This document shows positions 33,134-43,338 of a stretch of 43,338 nt of DNA, in pieces. Origin of the DNA: Rudaea sp. (GTDB lineage Bacteria; Pseudomonadota; Gammaproteobacteria; Xanthomonadales; Rhodanobacteraceae); the NCBI GenBank assembly GCA_031291055.1, contig JARLJU010000344.1, positions 1 to 43,338 of the forward strand, in the 5' to 3' direction. Each line of letters opens with the position of its first letter. Position 1 is the first letter of the stretch. The notes beneath the pieces were generated by a model that was not told where the DNA came from, did no database searches, and worked only from the letters and a program-made list of their open reading frames with translations. The translations under genes and the position numbers were made by a program.

Positions 33134-33731
33134 GGGAAATCTCCGGAAGCGGCACGGGTTTCGGCCTGGGTTGCAGCGATGCCGGCCACATGCGGCCAAG
33201 CACGTTGTTGCGATGCACGAACTGATGAACAAGCGCCATCAAGGCATGTCCGGAAGCGACGACGACGAGTGTCCAGAAAAGGAACTCGTGGCGGCCACGC
33301 GCCACTTCCTTCAGGTCCGGCAAGCTGGGATCCGGTCCGCCGAGAGGAGGCACATGGATGAGGCCGAACCAGTACAAGGGCCGCAGCGAACTGACCGAAT
33401 CGAACCACCAGCCCGATAGTGGCACCAGGAACAGCAGCACGTACAGCAACGCGTGCCCGGCACGCGCACCGAGAGCTTGCCAATGCGGCATGTCGGGCGG
33501 TTCTGCCGGGCGCTGATCGAAGGCGCGCCAGAGCAGGCGCAGCACGGCCAGTGCAAGGATCGTCAGGCCCACGGATTTGTGGAAGTTGTACCAGGGGATG
33601 ACGGCCGGACGCTTCGGCATGTCGACCATGATCAGGCCGACCGTGCCCTGCACGAGAATCAGCAGCACGATGGTCCAGTGAAAAAATTTGGCTGCGCTGC
33701 CCCAGTGCTGCGTGCCGCTTTTCAATTGCAT
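33054..33731 (-). CDS. Cytochrome b561
   Basis: A 225-residue inner-membrane di-haem b cytochrome with four TM helices. Haem ligand candidates are in AKFFHWT, NFHKSVG, AGHALLY and SGHALMALVHQF. YceI genes often accompany cytochrome b561, consistent with a quinone or isoprenoid-linked redox role. The C-terminal tail is Pro/Ala/Ser-rich and its last 80 nt overlap the YceI copy-1 signal-peptide region. ATG 33731 is chosen; a TTG four codons upstream is possible. Confidence 0.92.
   Translation of the reverse strand: MQLKSGTQHWGSAAKFFHWTIVLLILVQGTVGLIMVDMPKRPAVIPWYNFHKSVGLTILALAVLRLLWRAFDQRPAEPPDMPHWQALGARAGHALLYVLLFLVPLSGWWFDSVSSLRPLYWFGLIHVPPLGGPDPSLPDLKEVARGRHEFLFWTLVVVASGHALMALVHQFVHRNNVLGRMWPASLQPRPKPVPLPEISHAPDPAPAVSAPAVSAPVDPNQRDGA
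33083..33127 (-). repeat. 15-bp tandem repeat read in two frames
   Basis: Units CAGGAGCGGAAACAG (33083-33097), the same again (33098-33112) and CAGGAGCGGGATCGG (33113-33127), plus-strand sense. They lie in the overlap of two genes. In the YceI frame they encode repeated LLLFP; in the cytochrome b561 frame, repeated APAVS. As 15 is a multiple of three, copy-number change preserves both frames. Confidence 0.9.
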
Positions 33732-33816
33732 GTGGATGGCCAAATTCAGGTTTGAAGGGAGATGGCGCTTGCGCGGCGCCCAGTTTGCAGGGGAAGGGGC
33801 AACGCCGTGCGCATTT

Positions 33817-34437
33817 TCATTGTTGATCGTCGTGTGCAGCTTGCTCCTGCGCCCCGTGGTCGCGCAAGCCTTCGACCTCGATGCGGATGTCGACCTTGTC
33901 GCCTATGTCAGGCAGGTATTTTTTCATGCCGAAATCCGAACGTCTGAGCGTGGCGGTGGCGGAAAAACCGGCAGTGTATTTCAACGAATACGGATCGGCA
34001 CCCGCGCGGTTGAACGCGACCGCCAGATCCAGCGGCCGGGTGACGCCGAGCAGGGTGAGCTGGCCATGCACGACACCGCTGCGTTCGCCAGTTTTCTCCA
34101 CTGACGTCGAAACAAAGTGCGCCGATGGGTGCTTCCCGGCATCGAGGAACTCCCACGAACGCACTTTGGCGTTCCACGCCGAGTCGCCCATGTCCAGCGA
34201 GCCCGTGTCGACCACGGCGTCCACCTTCGCGGCGGCCCAGTCGCCAGCGTCGAATTGAATGAATCCATTTTTGACATGCAGGCGTCCTTGCGGGTGCGAA
34301 AATCCCAGATGATCGACGCTGAACAGCACTTGCGTGTGCACCGGATCGAAACGGTAGTCCGTCGCGCCGGCAGCGGCAATGGCCGGCTGCATCAAAGCAA
34401 TCCATGCAACGAGAGCGGCGGTATCAAAACGTTTCAT
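33817..34437 (-). CDS. YceI-family periplasmic lipid-binding protein (copy 2)
   Basis: A 206-residue exported YceI protein with signal peptide (MKRFDTAALVAWIALMQPAI). The core shows YRFDPVHTQVLFSVDHLGFS, AKVDAVVDTGSLDMGD and GKHPSAHFVSTSVEK, which is closer to the classical E. coli type than copy 1. The C-terminal tail is polar (RDHGAQEQAAHDDQQ). GGAGAA precedes ATG 34437. It lies upstream of cytochrome b561 on the same strand, 85 bp away. Confidence 0.93.
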   Translation of the reverse strand: MKRFDTAALVAWIALMQPAIAAAGATDYRFDPVHTQVLFSVDHLGFSHPQGRLHVKNGFIQFDAGDWAAAKVDAVVDTGSLDMGDSAWNAKVRSWEFLDAGKHPSAHFVSTSVEKTGERSGVVHGQLTLLGVTRPLDLAVAFNRAGADPYSLKYTAGFSATATLRRSDFGMKKYLPDIGDKVDIRIEVEGLRDHGAQEQAAHDDQQ

Positions 34438-34496
34438 GGGTTCTCCGTGCGAGTACCGGTTTTCAGACCGTGAAAGCAGGGCGAAATCTTTCGGCA

Positions 34497-35975
34497 TCAG
34501 TTGTCCAAGTCCGTCTCGCGTTGCAGGGCGTACGCGGCGATGCGGCGCAGCCGTTCGGCGCTGGTGTCGGCGAGCAGGCGTGCCAGCGATTGCGTGGCGG
34601 CGGCGTTGTCGAGCGTGCGCTGATCGCGCAACGTGCCGGCGACGGCATGTCCGAGGCTGTCGAAAATCAGCCCGTAGGCAATGGCGTGCAACACGCCGCC
34701 GCCCAGCGTCCCGAGTCCGGGAAACGCTTTCAACGCATTGCCGGCGATGGCGAGCACCAGTGATGCGCTGGTGCGCACGGTGAGTCTGACCTGGCTCAGA
34801 AAGCCGTCGATGTCCAGGTCGCGCAGCGGCACGGCGTACAATTTCCCCAGCTCGCGGACGAGTGCCGTGGCGAGCACGCCCTGGATCACCAAGTCGCTTC
34901 CGGGCAGCACGGCAGCGAGCGCGCCGACGACGGCGCGCTTCGTATACTTCGTCACGACGGCCTCGGCCTCGCGTTCGCGCGCGGCGCCTTCCAGCGCGTC
35001 GGCGCGTGCGCCGATGGCGGTCAGCACGGCTGCCTCGCGAGCCGGTTCGAGCTGGCTGGCGCCGCGAGTGGCCAGACGCTGCAGCCACGCGTGCAGCGGT
35101 GCCACGTCGGGAATGCGCTCGCGCCGCACCTGTTCGCGGCGGCCGTCCGGCAACTGGCGCTCGAAACTTTCGCCGCCGCCCGCACTGACCACGAGCTGTG
35201 CATCGGTCACGTCGCGATAGCGTTCGTGCAACGCGCGCTCCAGCGCATTGCGCTCGCCGTCGTGAAACTGGTCCGCCTTGTTCAGCGCCAGCAGCAGCGG
35301 TTTGCCGAAGCTGCGCAGCCAGCGTAGCTCGGTGTCCTGATCGCGGGTGAGGTCGCCGGCGCACACGTACAGCACGACATGCGCGCGCAGCGCCTCGTCG
35401 CGCGCCAGTTGTTCGCGTGCGGCGCCCGCAACCTCATGTGTGCCCGGCACGTCGGCGAAAACCAGGGCCGTATCGCCGAGCGCTCCTCGGTAATGCGCGA
35501 CGGCGCGTGTAGTGCCACCGAGCACGTCGGCCTGCGCCTTGGCATCGGGCAGCAATGCACGGATGAGACTCGACTTGCCGGCGCTGATTTCGCCGAACAC
35601 CGCAACATGGAACTCCTCGCTGCGCGCACGCCGGTCGAGCTCCTCCAGTTCGGCCTGCAACGCTGCGGTATCGGCATGCCGCTCGTTCAGACGGGTCACG
35701 CGTTGATCGATCTGCACCCGCGTCGGCGCGGCAACCGGCGCTACTTTGCGCGGGCGCGGATGCAGGATGCGCCAGGCCAGCCAGGCCATGCCGATCACGG
35801 CGGCGGCAATCAGCGTATAGACACCGGTCTGCGCCCAGAGCGGCAGGTCGCGTAGGGCCTGCCACAGCGAAATCGCTCCACTCAGCACGCCGAGCAATGC
35901 CCACAACAGGGCAGCGGCGGCGAGCGCGATGACGGCGATGAGCAGCAGACGCAGCGGACGCGAAGCCTTGGGCAT
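34497..35975 (-). CDS. Membrane-anchored GTPase with DUF697-like C-terminus
   Basis: A 492-residue protein. Two N-terminal TM helices (RLLLIAVIALAAAALLWALL and a second ending MAWLAWRIL) precede the GTPase domain: G1 GEISAGKSSLI, G3 DVPGTHE and G4 LNKADQF. The C-terminal half has the hydrophobic segments of DUF697 proteins (VVGALAAVLPGSDLVIQGVL). It is paralogous to the GTPase at 31221-32570 but carries the extra N-terminal anchor. ATG 35975 begins the first TM region; upstream codons overlap the divergent kinase gene. It is probably the first gene of the operon. Confidence 0.85.
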   Translation of the reverse strand: MPKASRPLRLLLIAVIALAAAALLWALLGVLSGAISLWQALRDLPLWAQTGVYTLIAAAVIGMAWLAWRILHPRPRKVAPVAAPTRVQIDQRVTRLNERHADTAALQAELEELDRRARSEEFHVAVFGEISAGKSSLIRALLPDAKAQADVLGGTTRAVAHYRGALGDTALVFADVPGTHEVAGAAREQLARDEALRAHVVLYVCAGDLTRDQDTELRWLRSFGKPLLLALNKADQFHDGERNALERALHERYRDVTDAQLVVSAGGGESFERQLPDGRREQVRRERIPDVAPLHAWLQRLATRGASQLEPAREAAVLTAIGARADALEGAAREREAEAVVTKYTKRAVVGALAAVLPGSDLVIQGVLATALVRELGKLYAVPLRDLDIDGFLSQVRLTVRTSASLVLAIAGNALKAFPGLGTLGGGVLHAIAYGLIFDSLGHAVAGTLRDQRTLDNAAATQSLARLLADTSAERLRRIAAYALQRETDLDN

Positions 35976-36069
35976 CGTCGGATTTTCCGGGGGCAACGCC
36001 CCGATTCTACCGCAGCGACGCCGGTTTTCTGGCATGATCGATGCGGGGAAGACCTTTGGGGAAAGGCGC

Positions 36070-39651
<3,582 letters not shown>

Positions 39652-39729
39652 AAGCGACGCCGGCGTTCAAGCAGGCCCAGCGGATGCTTTCGGGGACTGA
39701 CCAGACTTCAACGTGCGTGATGACTTGTC

Positions 39730-40473
39730 TCAAAGCGTCTGCCCGGCAACTTCGGTCAGCAACTGAGTTGCCGGACCGAGCGCCAGAGCCTGGCCTTCGC
39801 CGATGGCGATGGCGTGGCCGGGTGGTGTCCAGTTGCAATTCGTCGCAGGGGGTTTGGCGCCGAGAGGCATGACTGAAAAGCACACCGGGAACACGTCGGT
39901 TCCTGCGACGCCACGGCCGCCGACCCTTTCTGGCTGGAATGTCCAGTGCCTGACTGCGTCGATCGCCGCTTTCGTCAGCGACGTGGGTGCTGCAGGGGCG
40001 CCCTGTTCAAGCGTGGCTGATGTGACCCTGCCGCTGGCGTCGTACTCGGCGCGCACAACGACCATGCCAGATGTGTAATTGTGCACGGCCTCATACGGAT
40101 AGTGCGGCGGCACCGCTTTTGCGATTCGCCCGCCGGTGCGTGCGTCGTCCACGCGGATTCGATATGCATCGCCACCTTGCGGAAGCAGGGCCACGGCGAC
40201 GACGAGCAACGTGTTGGTAGGTTCGCCCTGACCATCGATCGTGCCAGGGGTGAAGCGCCAGCCGCGAATGGCCTGATCCAGTTTTTCGCGTACCTGCGGT
40301 AGTGGGCTCGCTCGCGGATTTTCCACCGCATCCAGCCGGGTGACATGTCCCTGCGCATCGATCGACAGGTTCCACTCCAATGTCAGTTTCACCGGCTGAG
40401 GCGTTGTCTCGGCGGCTTGCGCGCCGCAGGCGAGGGCGAGCAACGGCAAGCCCAGAAGGATCGGCAATCGCAT
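39730..40473 (-). CDS. Periplasmic TonB C-terminal-domain-like protein
   Basis: A 247-residue exported protein. The signal peptide (MRLPILLGLPLLALACGAQA) is followed by two TonB-like modules; the second reads PPHYPYEAVHNYTSGMVVVR then AEYDASGRVTSATLEQG and AIDAVRHWTFQPER, the standard TonB-C pattern. Unlike true TonB it has a cleavable leader in place of a membrane anchor and no long proline region. It may be an accessory or orphan domain protein. AGGAA lies upstream of ATG 40473. Confidence 0.75.
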   Translation of the reverse strand: MRLPILLGLPLLALACGAQAAETTPQPVKLTLEWNLSIDAQGHVTRLDAVENPRASPLPQVREKLDQAIRGWRFTPGTIDGQGEPTNTLLVVAVALLPQGGDAYRIRVDDARTGGRIAKAVPPHYPYEAVHNYTSGMVVVRAEYDASGRVTSATLEQGAPAAPTSLTKAAIDAVRHWTFQPERVGGRGVAGTDVFPVCFSVMPLGAKPPATNCNWTPPGHAIAIGEGQALALGPATQLLTEVAGQTL

Positions 40474-40623
40474 CGGTGAAATTCCTGTAGTGACCGTCCT
40501 CCGGCGAGTACCGAAACTACCATGCGCGCGGTTGCGGGTCGATATCGATCGCTGTTGAAGTCGGCTGATAAAAATGACAGTGGCGGCTATCATGCATTCA
40601 TGCAGCGACAGCGGAGTTTGCCT

Positions 40624-41556
40624 GTGACCGTGGGTGGTTGGTATCTGCGTTGGGTGATCCCGATGACAGCCGTTCTGCTGCTGTCCGCATGCGCCTCCTT
40701 GCCGATCGTCGACTACCCGTCGGCCAACCAGGATGGGCGCGTGCGTTTTCTCGTCATCCACTTTACCGACGAGGATTTTCAGCGCTCGCTCGAGCTTCTC
40801 ACCAGGCCACACAAGAATCCTGTGAGCGCGCACTATCTTGTCTCGCGTGCCGGCGAATTCGGCGGCAACGACAAGCCGGCGGTCCTGCGTCTCGTCGACG
40901 AATCGCGGCGCGCCTGGCATGCCGGCCCCAGTCGCTGGCAGGGCCACGCCCAGCTCAACGACGATTCAGTCGGCATTGAAATCGTGTACGAATCCCGGTG
41001 TCCGCGCGACGCCGCGCCATCGTCGCCCTGGGATCTGGAACCGCGCTGCGCGTACCCGGATTTTCCGGCCGACCAGATCGATGTGGTGACCAGGCTCGCG
41101 CAGGGAATTCTCCGGCGTCACCCGGATATCGATCCCACGCGCGTCGTTGCGCATGCGGACATCCAGCCGGAGAACAAGACCGATCCGGGCCCGAAGTTTC
41201 CGTGGAAGCAACTCGCCGCCGCTGGCGTCGGCGCCTGGTTCGATGACACCGATGTGGTGTTCTGGCGCGCACACTTCGCGGAACACCCGCCCTCGATCGC
41301 GCTGATGCAGGAAGCACTCGCGGCTTATGGCTACGGCGTCGAGGCAGGTGGCAGTGCCGATCGGCGCACGCGCGATGTGCTGTTCGCGTTTCAGAGTCAC
41401 TTTCTGCCGGAGCGGCGCAGCGGGACCGTCGATGCGGATACCGCAGCGGCCTTGTTTGCGCTGCTGGCGAAGTATCGGGCGCCCGAGCTGAATCAGTTGC
41501 GTGAGCGCAATCCGGGTTTGCCAGTGTCGCCGCGCGATGCGGAACGAACAAAGTAA
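40624..41556 (+). CDS. amiD: AmiD-like N-acetylmuramoyl-L-alanine amidase lipoprotein
   Basis: A 310-residue outer-membrane-type lipoprotein. The lipobox is LLLSAC. The Amidase_2 domain has zinc ligands in FLVIHFTD, HAGPSRWQGHAQLNDDSVGI and VAHADIQPENKTDPGPKFPW. A C-terminal peptidoglycan-binding helical domain follows (IALMQEALAAYGYGVEAGG, DVLFAFQSHFLP). This matches E. coli AmiD layout, which releases peptides from muropeptides. GTG 40624 has GGAG at 7 nt spacing; ATG 40600 is an in-frame alternative. Confidence 0.88.
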   Translation: MTVGGWYLRWVIPMTAVLLLSACASLPIVDYPSANQDGRVRFLVIHFTDEDFQRSLELLTRPHKNPVSAHYLVSRAGEFGGNDKPAVLRLVDESRRAWHAGPSRWQGHAQLNDDSVGIEIVYESRCPRDAAPSSPWDLEPRCAYPDFPADQIDVVTRLAQGILRRHPDIDPTRVVAHADIQPENKTDPGPKFPWKQLAAAGVGAWFDDTDVVFWRAHFAEHPPSIALMQEALAAYGYGVEAGGSADRRTRDVLFAFQSHFLPERRSGTVDADTAAALFALLAKYRAPELNQLRERNPGLPVSPRDAERTK

Positions 41557-41627
41557 AGCGGGAGCCGCAGCGCAGCGGCGTATCCTGCCGAACGCGTTTG
41601 CCATCGAATGGATATGTTGTGCCGCGG

Positions 41628-42686
41628 TTAACTTATCCTGCGGAAGCTTAGCTCGTGTACCGCATCGATCAGCACCGCCAGACGTTGGGGATCGACCTCC
41701 GGCGTAATGCCGTGCCCCAGATTGAACACGTGGCCAGGATGCGGGCCAAAGCTCGCCAGTGCTTTCTTCACCTCGGTACGGATTGCATCGGGACTCGCGT
41801 GCAAAACGGCGGGATCGAGGTTGCCCTGCAGCGCCACTCGGTCGCCGACGCGGGCGCGGGCGTCGCCCAGGGCGATGGTCCAATCCAGACCGAGCGCAAC
41901 GCAGCCGGTGTCGGCGAGCGCTTCAAGATGCGAATGGGCGCCCTTGCTGAACAGGATCAACGGCACGTCGCGAGCGACCTTGTCGCATTTCAGCATTTGT
42001 GCAATCTGGGATAAGTAGCGCAGCGAGAATTCGTGGAACATGTCCGCTGCGAGCAGGCCGCCCCAGGTGTCGAACACCATCAGCGCCTGCGCGCCGGCGG
42101 CAGCCTGCGCGGCGAGATAGCCGGCGACCGAGCGTGCGATGACGTCGAGCAACCTGTGCATCGTCTGCGGATCGTCCCAGGCCAGGGCTTTCGGTCGCGC
42201 GAAGTTCGATGAGCCGGCGCCCTCGATCATGTAGCAGGCCAGGGTCCACGGACTGCCGGCGAAACCGATCAGCGGCACCTTGCCGTTCAATTCGCGCCGG
42301 ATCAGGCGTACCGCATCCATGACGTAGCGCAGATCGGTTTCCGGATCCGGTACGCCGAGCTTGTCGATGTCGGCGCGCGTGCGCACCGGGCGCGCCAGGC
42401 GCGGACCTTCGCCTTCTTCCACCGACAGGCCCATACCCATCGCATCGGGAATGGTGAGGATGTCCGAGAACAGGATCGCGGCATCCAGCGGGAAGCGTGC
42501 GATCGGTTGCAGTGTGACTTCGCAGGCCAGTTGCGGCGTCTTGCACAAGTTCACAAAGCTGCCGGCTTTCGCGCGCGTGGCGCGGTATTCGGGCAGGTAG
42601 CGTCCGGCCTGGCGCATGATCCAGACCGGCGTGCAGTCGACGGGTTCGCGGCGCAGGGCGCGAAGAAAACGATCGTTGATGGGCAT
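41628..42686 (-). CDS. hemE: Uroporphyrinogen decarboxylase
   Basis: A 352-residue cytosolic haem-synthesis enzyme that converts uroporphyrinogen III to coproporphyrinogen III. It shows the N-terminal signature [16 protein letters not shown], the catalytic Asp region [32 protein letters not shown] and the C-terminal [11 protein letters not shown]. Length is normal. ATG 42686 ([11 protein letters not shown]) follows a GAGAGGGG stretch contributed by the adjacent repeat. It converges with amiD. Confidence 0.97.
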   Translation of the reverse strand: MPINDRFLRALRREPVDCTPVWIMRQAGRYLPEYRATRAKAGSFVNLCKTPQLACEVTLQPIARFPLDAAILFSDILTIPDAMGMGLSVEEGEGPRLARPVRTRADIDKLGVPDPETDLRYVMDAVRLIRRELNGKVPLIGFAGSPWTLACYMIEGAGSSNFARPKALAWDDPQTMHRLLDVIARSVAGYLAAQAAAGAQALMVFDTWGGLLAADMFHEFSLRYLSQIAQMLKCDKVARDVPLILFSKGAHSHLEALADTGCVALGLDWTIALGDARARVGDRVALQGNLDPAVLHASPDAIRTEVKKALASFGPHPGHVFNLGHGITPEVDPQRLAVLIDAVHELSFRRIS

Positions 42687-42690
42687 CCTA

Positions 42691-42800
42691 GAACCCCTCT
42701 CCCCGCGGGCGAGGGTGCCCCGAAGGGGCGGGCGAGGGTGCGACGCGTCGGTGAGTTCCCCGAGCCTCATCCCAACCCTTCTCCCGGTGGGAGAGGGGCA
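42691..42800. repeat. Dispersed hairpin-rich intergenic repeat
   Basis: Two C-rich/G-rich inverted modules, CCCCTCTCCCC with GGGCGAGGG near 42694-42715 and CCCTTCTCCC/GGGAGAGGGG at 42776-42798, flank a central GCCCCGAAGGGGC hairpin near 42717-42729. The CCCTCTCCC...GGGAGAGGGG style is that of REP-like elements repeated in many proteobacterial genomes; only one copy is in this window. It lies directly upstream of hemE and may fold in the mRNA leader. Confidence 0.65.
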
Positions 42801-42837
42801 ACGTATTGGTTCGATGACATGGTGACATTTGACCTTC

Positions 42838-43338
42838 CTATGGTTGCTCAGCGCGGCGCACTTCCGCCTGCAGCGGTGAGACGCGGCGCGGCCAGCCGGC
42901 GTGTACATCGGCGGGCAATTCGCCGCGCGCGGCGCGGGCGGCGCCGACGTCATCGAAGCTGCCCCAGACCAGCAGCCAGGCGTCAGTGCCATTTTGGCGC
43001 AAATGCAATTCGTATACTTCTCCGCGCGGCAGGTGCAGCGCCGCGCGCGCCGCATCGGCATCGGCCTCGCGCTCACTGTGCGCCAGTTCGATCACATAGT
43101 GGTCGCCGGGCAGATCCAGGAAGCTATGGTTGCCGTTGCTGGCATTTGCGCCGGCATGCGGAGGTGCCGGGGCAGGCACACGGGCCGGCCCCGCGGCGGA
43201 CCGTGGTTCAGTCGCCCCTACGGATGTCGACGTCGGTTTCGCGGCGGGCAGCGGCGGTGCCGGTGGCGGCGGCGCGGCAGCTACCGGCGCGGATCGCGGA
43301 TTTGTGGAAGTCTGGGCTTCCGCGGCAGCAACCGGTCC
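42838..43338 (-). CDS. SPOR-domain protein, C-terminal part (partial)
   Basis: The frame is open to the right edge, so the N-terminus is missing. The visible 166 residues comprise a Pro/Ala-rich linker (for example [16 protein letters not shown]) and a C-terminal SPOR domain ([48 protein letters not shown]). SPOR domains bind denuded peptidoglycan at division sites. A DamX-like gene between aroB and hemE is common in related genomes, so aroK-aroB may lie upstream; that is outside the window. Confidence 0.8.
   Translation of the reverse strand, partial: GPVAAAEAQTSTNPRSAPVAAAPPPPAPPLPAAKPTSTSVGATEPRSAAGPARVPAPAPPHAGANASNGNHSFLDLPGDHYVIELAHSEREADADAARAALHLPRGEVYELHLRQNGTDAWLLVWGSFDDVGAARAARGELPADVHAGWPRRVSPLQAEVRRAEQP

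Noticed and set aside
42691..42800. CRISPR-like or riboswitch interpretation of the C/G-rich repeat
   Set aside because: There is no regular repeat-spacer spacing and no known aptamer core. The inverted modules fit a dispersed REP-like element better.

Overview
The window is about 43 kb of GC-rich chromosome, densely packed with short, often overlapping gene junctions. Gene content points to a gammaproteobacterium of the Lysobacterales/Xanthomonadales, probably near Rhodanobacteraceae. Pointers are a TonB-dependent receptor leader at the left edge, a secreted S8 peptidase ending in an IFADGFE-type tail, single-chain L-serine dehydratase, hemE beside a SPOR-domain gene, and a Reg_prop/Y_Y_Y hybrid sensor kinase. 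This placement is inferred from families, not from a marker gene. I saw no rRNA, tRNA or CRISPR array.

Layout. 1-5.7 kb: start of a TonB-dependent receptor (runs off the left edge), an unrecognised exported protein, a GAF-GAF-GGDEF-EAL cyclic-di-GMP protein, and the redox chaperone Hsp33. 5.9-10.1 kb: a large secreted subtilase overlapping mtgA. 10.1-12.1 kb: a four-gene arsenic operon arsR-arsI-arsC-aqpS joined by ATGA overlaps, whose promoter, operator and start codon are superimposed. 12.2-16.3 kb: a polyprenyl-phosphate-type glycosyltransferase, a DUF4398/OmpA envelope pair, a CBS protein, and a small sigma factor with a membrane partner. 16.4-19.0 kb: prfC and an M23 endopeptidase.

19.1-20.2 kb is a small accessory patch downstream of sdaA. 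It holds a remnant resembling the C-terminus of a type ISP restriction helicase, and a vapBC toxin-antitoxin pair flanked by two copies of the sdaA 3' end. 20.2-23.5 kb: sdaA, a glutaredoxin-like protein and an amino-acid permease.

23.5-31.2 kb is the most intriguing region. A leftward three-gene operon encodes a small AYIGPGAG membrane protein, an alkaline-phosphatase-superfamily lipoprotein and an EMC3/TMCO1-like three-TM protein. It is divergent from a sulfotransferase, an exported protein with a C-terminal TM/basic sorting-type tail, and a second AP-superfamily lipoprotein with TPRs whose nucleophile position is Thr rather than sulfatase Cys. Together they could form an envelope insertion/modification system for tail-anchored exported proteins; that is inference.

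31.2-36.0 kb is a leftward operon of two DUF697-type GTPases bracketing two YceI proteins and a cytochrome b561. An 80-nt gene overlap there contains a 15-bp repeat read in two frames. 36-43.3 kb: a hybrid sensor kinase, a periplasmic TonB-C-like protein, an AmiD-type lipoprotein amidase, hemE, a dispersed hairpin-rich repeat and a partial SPOR-domain protein that runs off the right edge.
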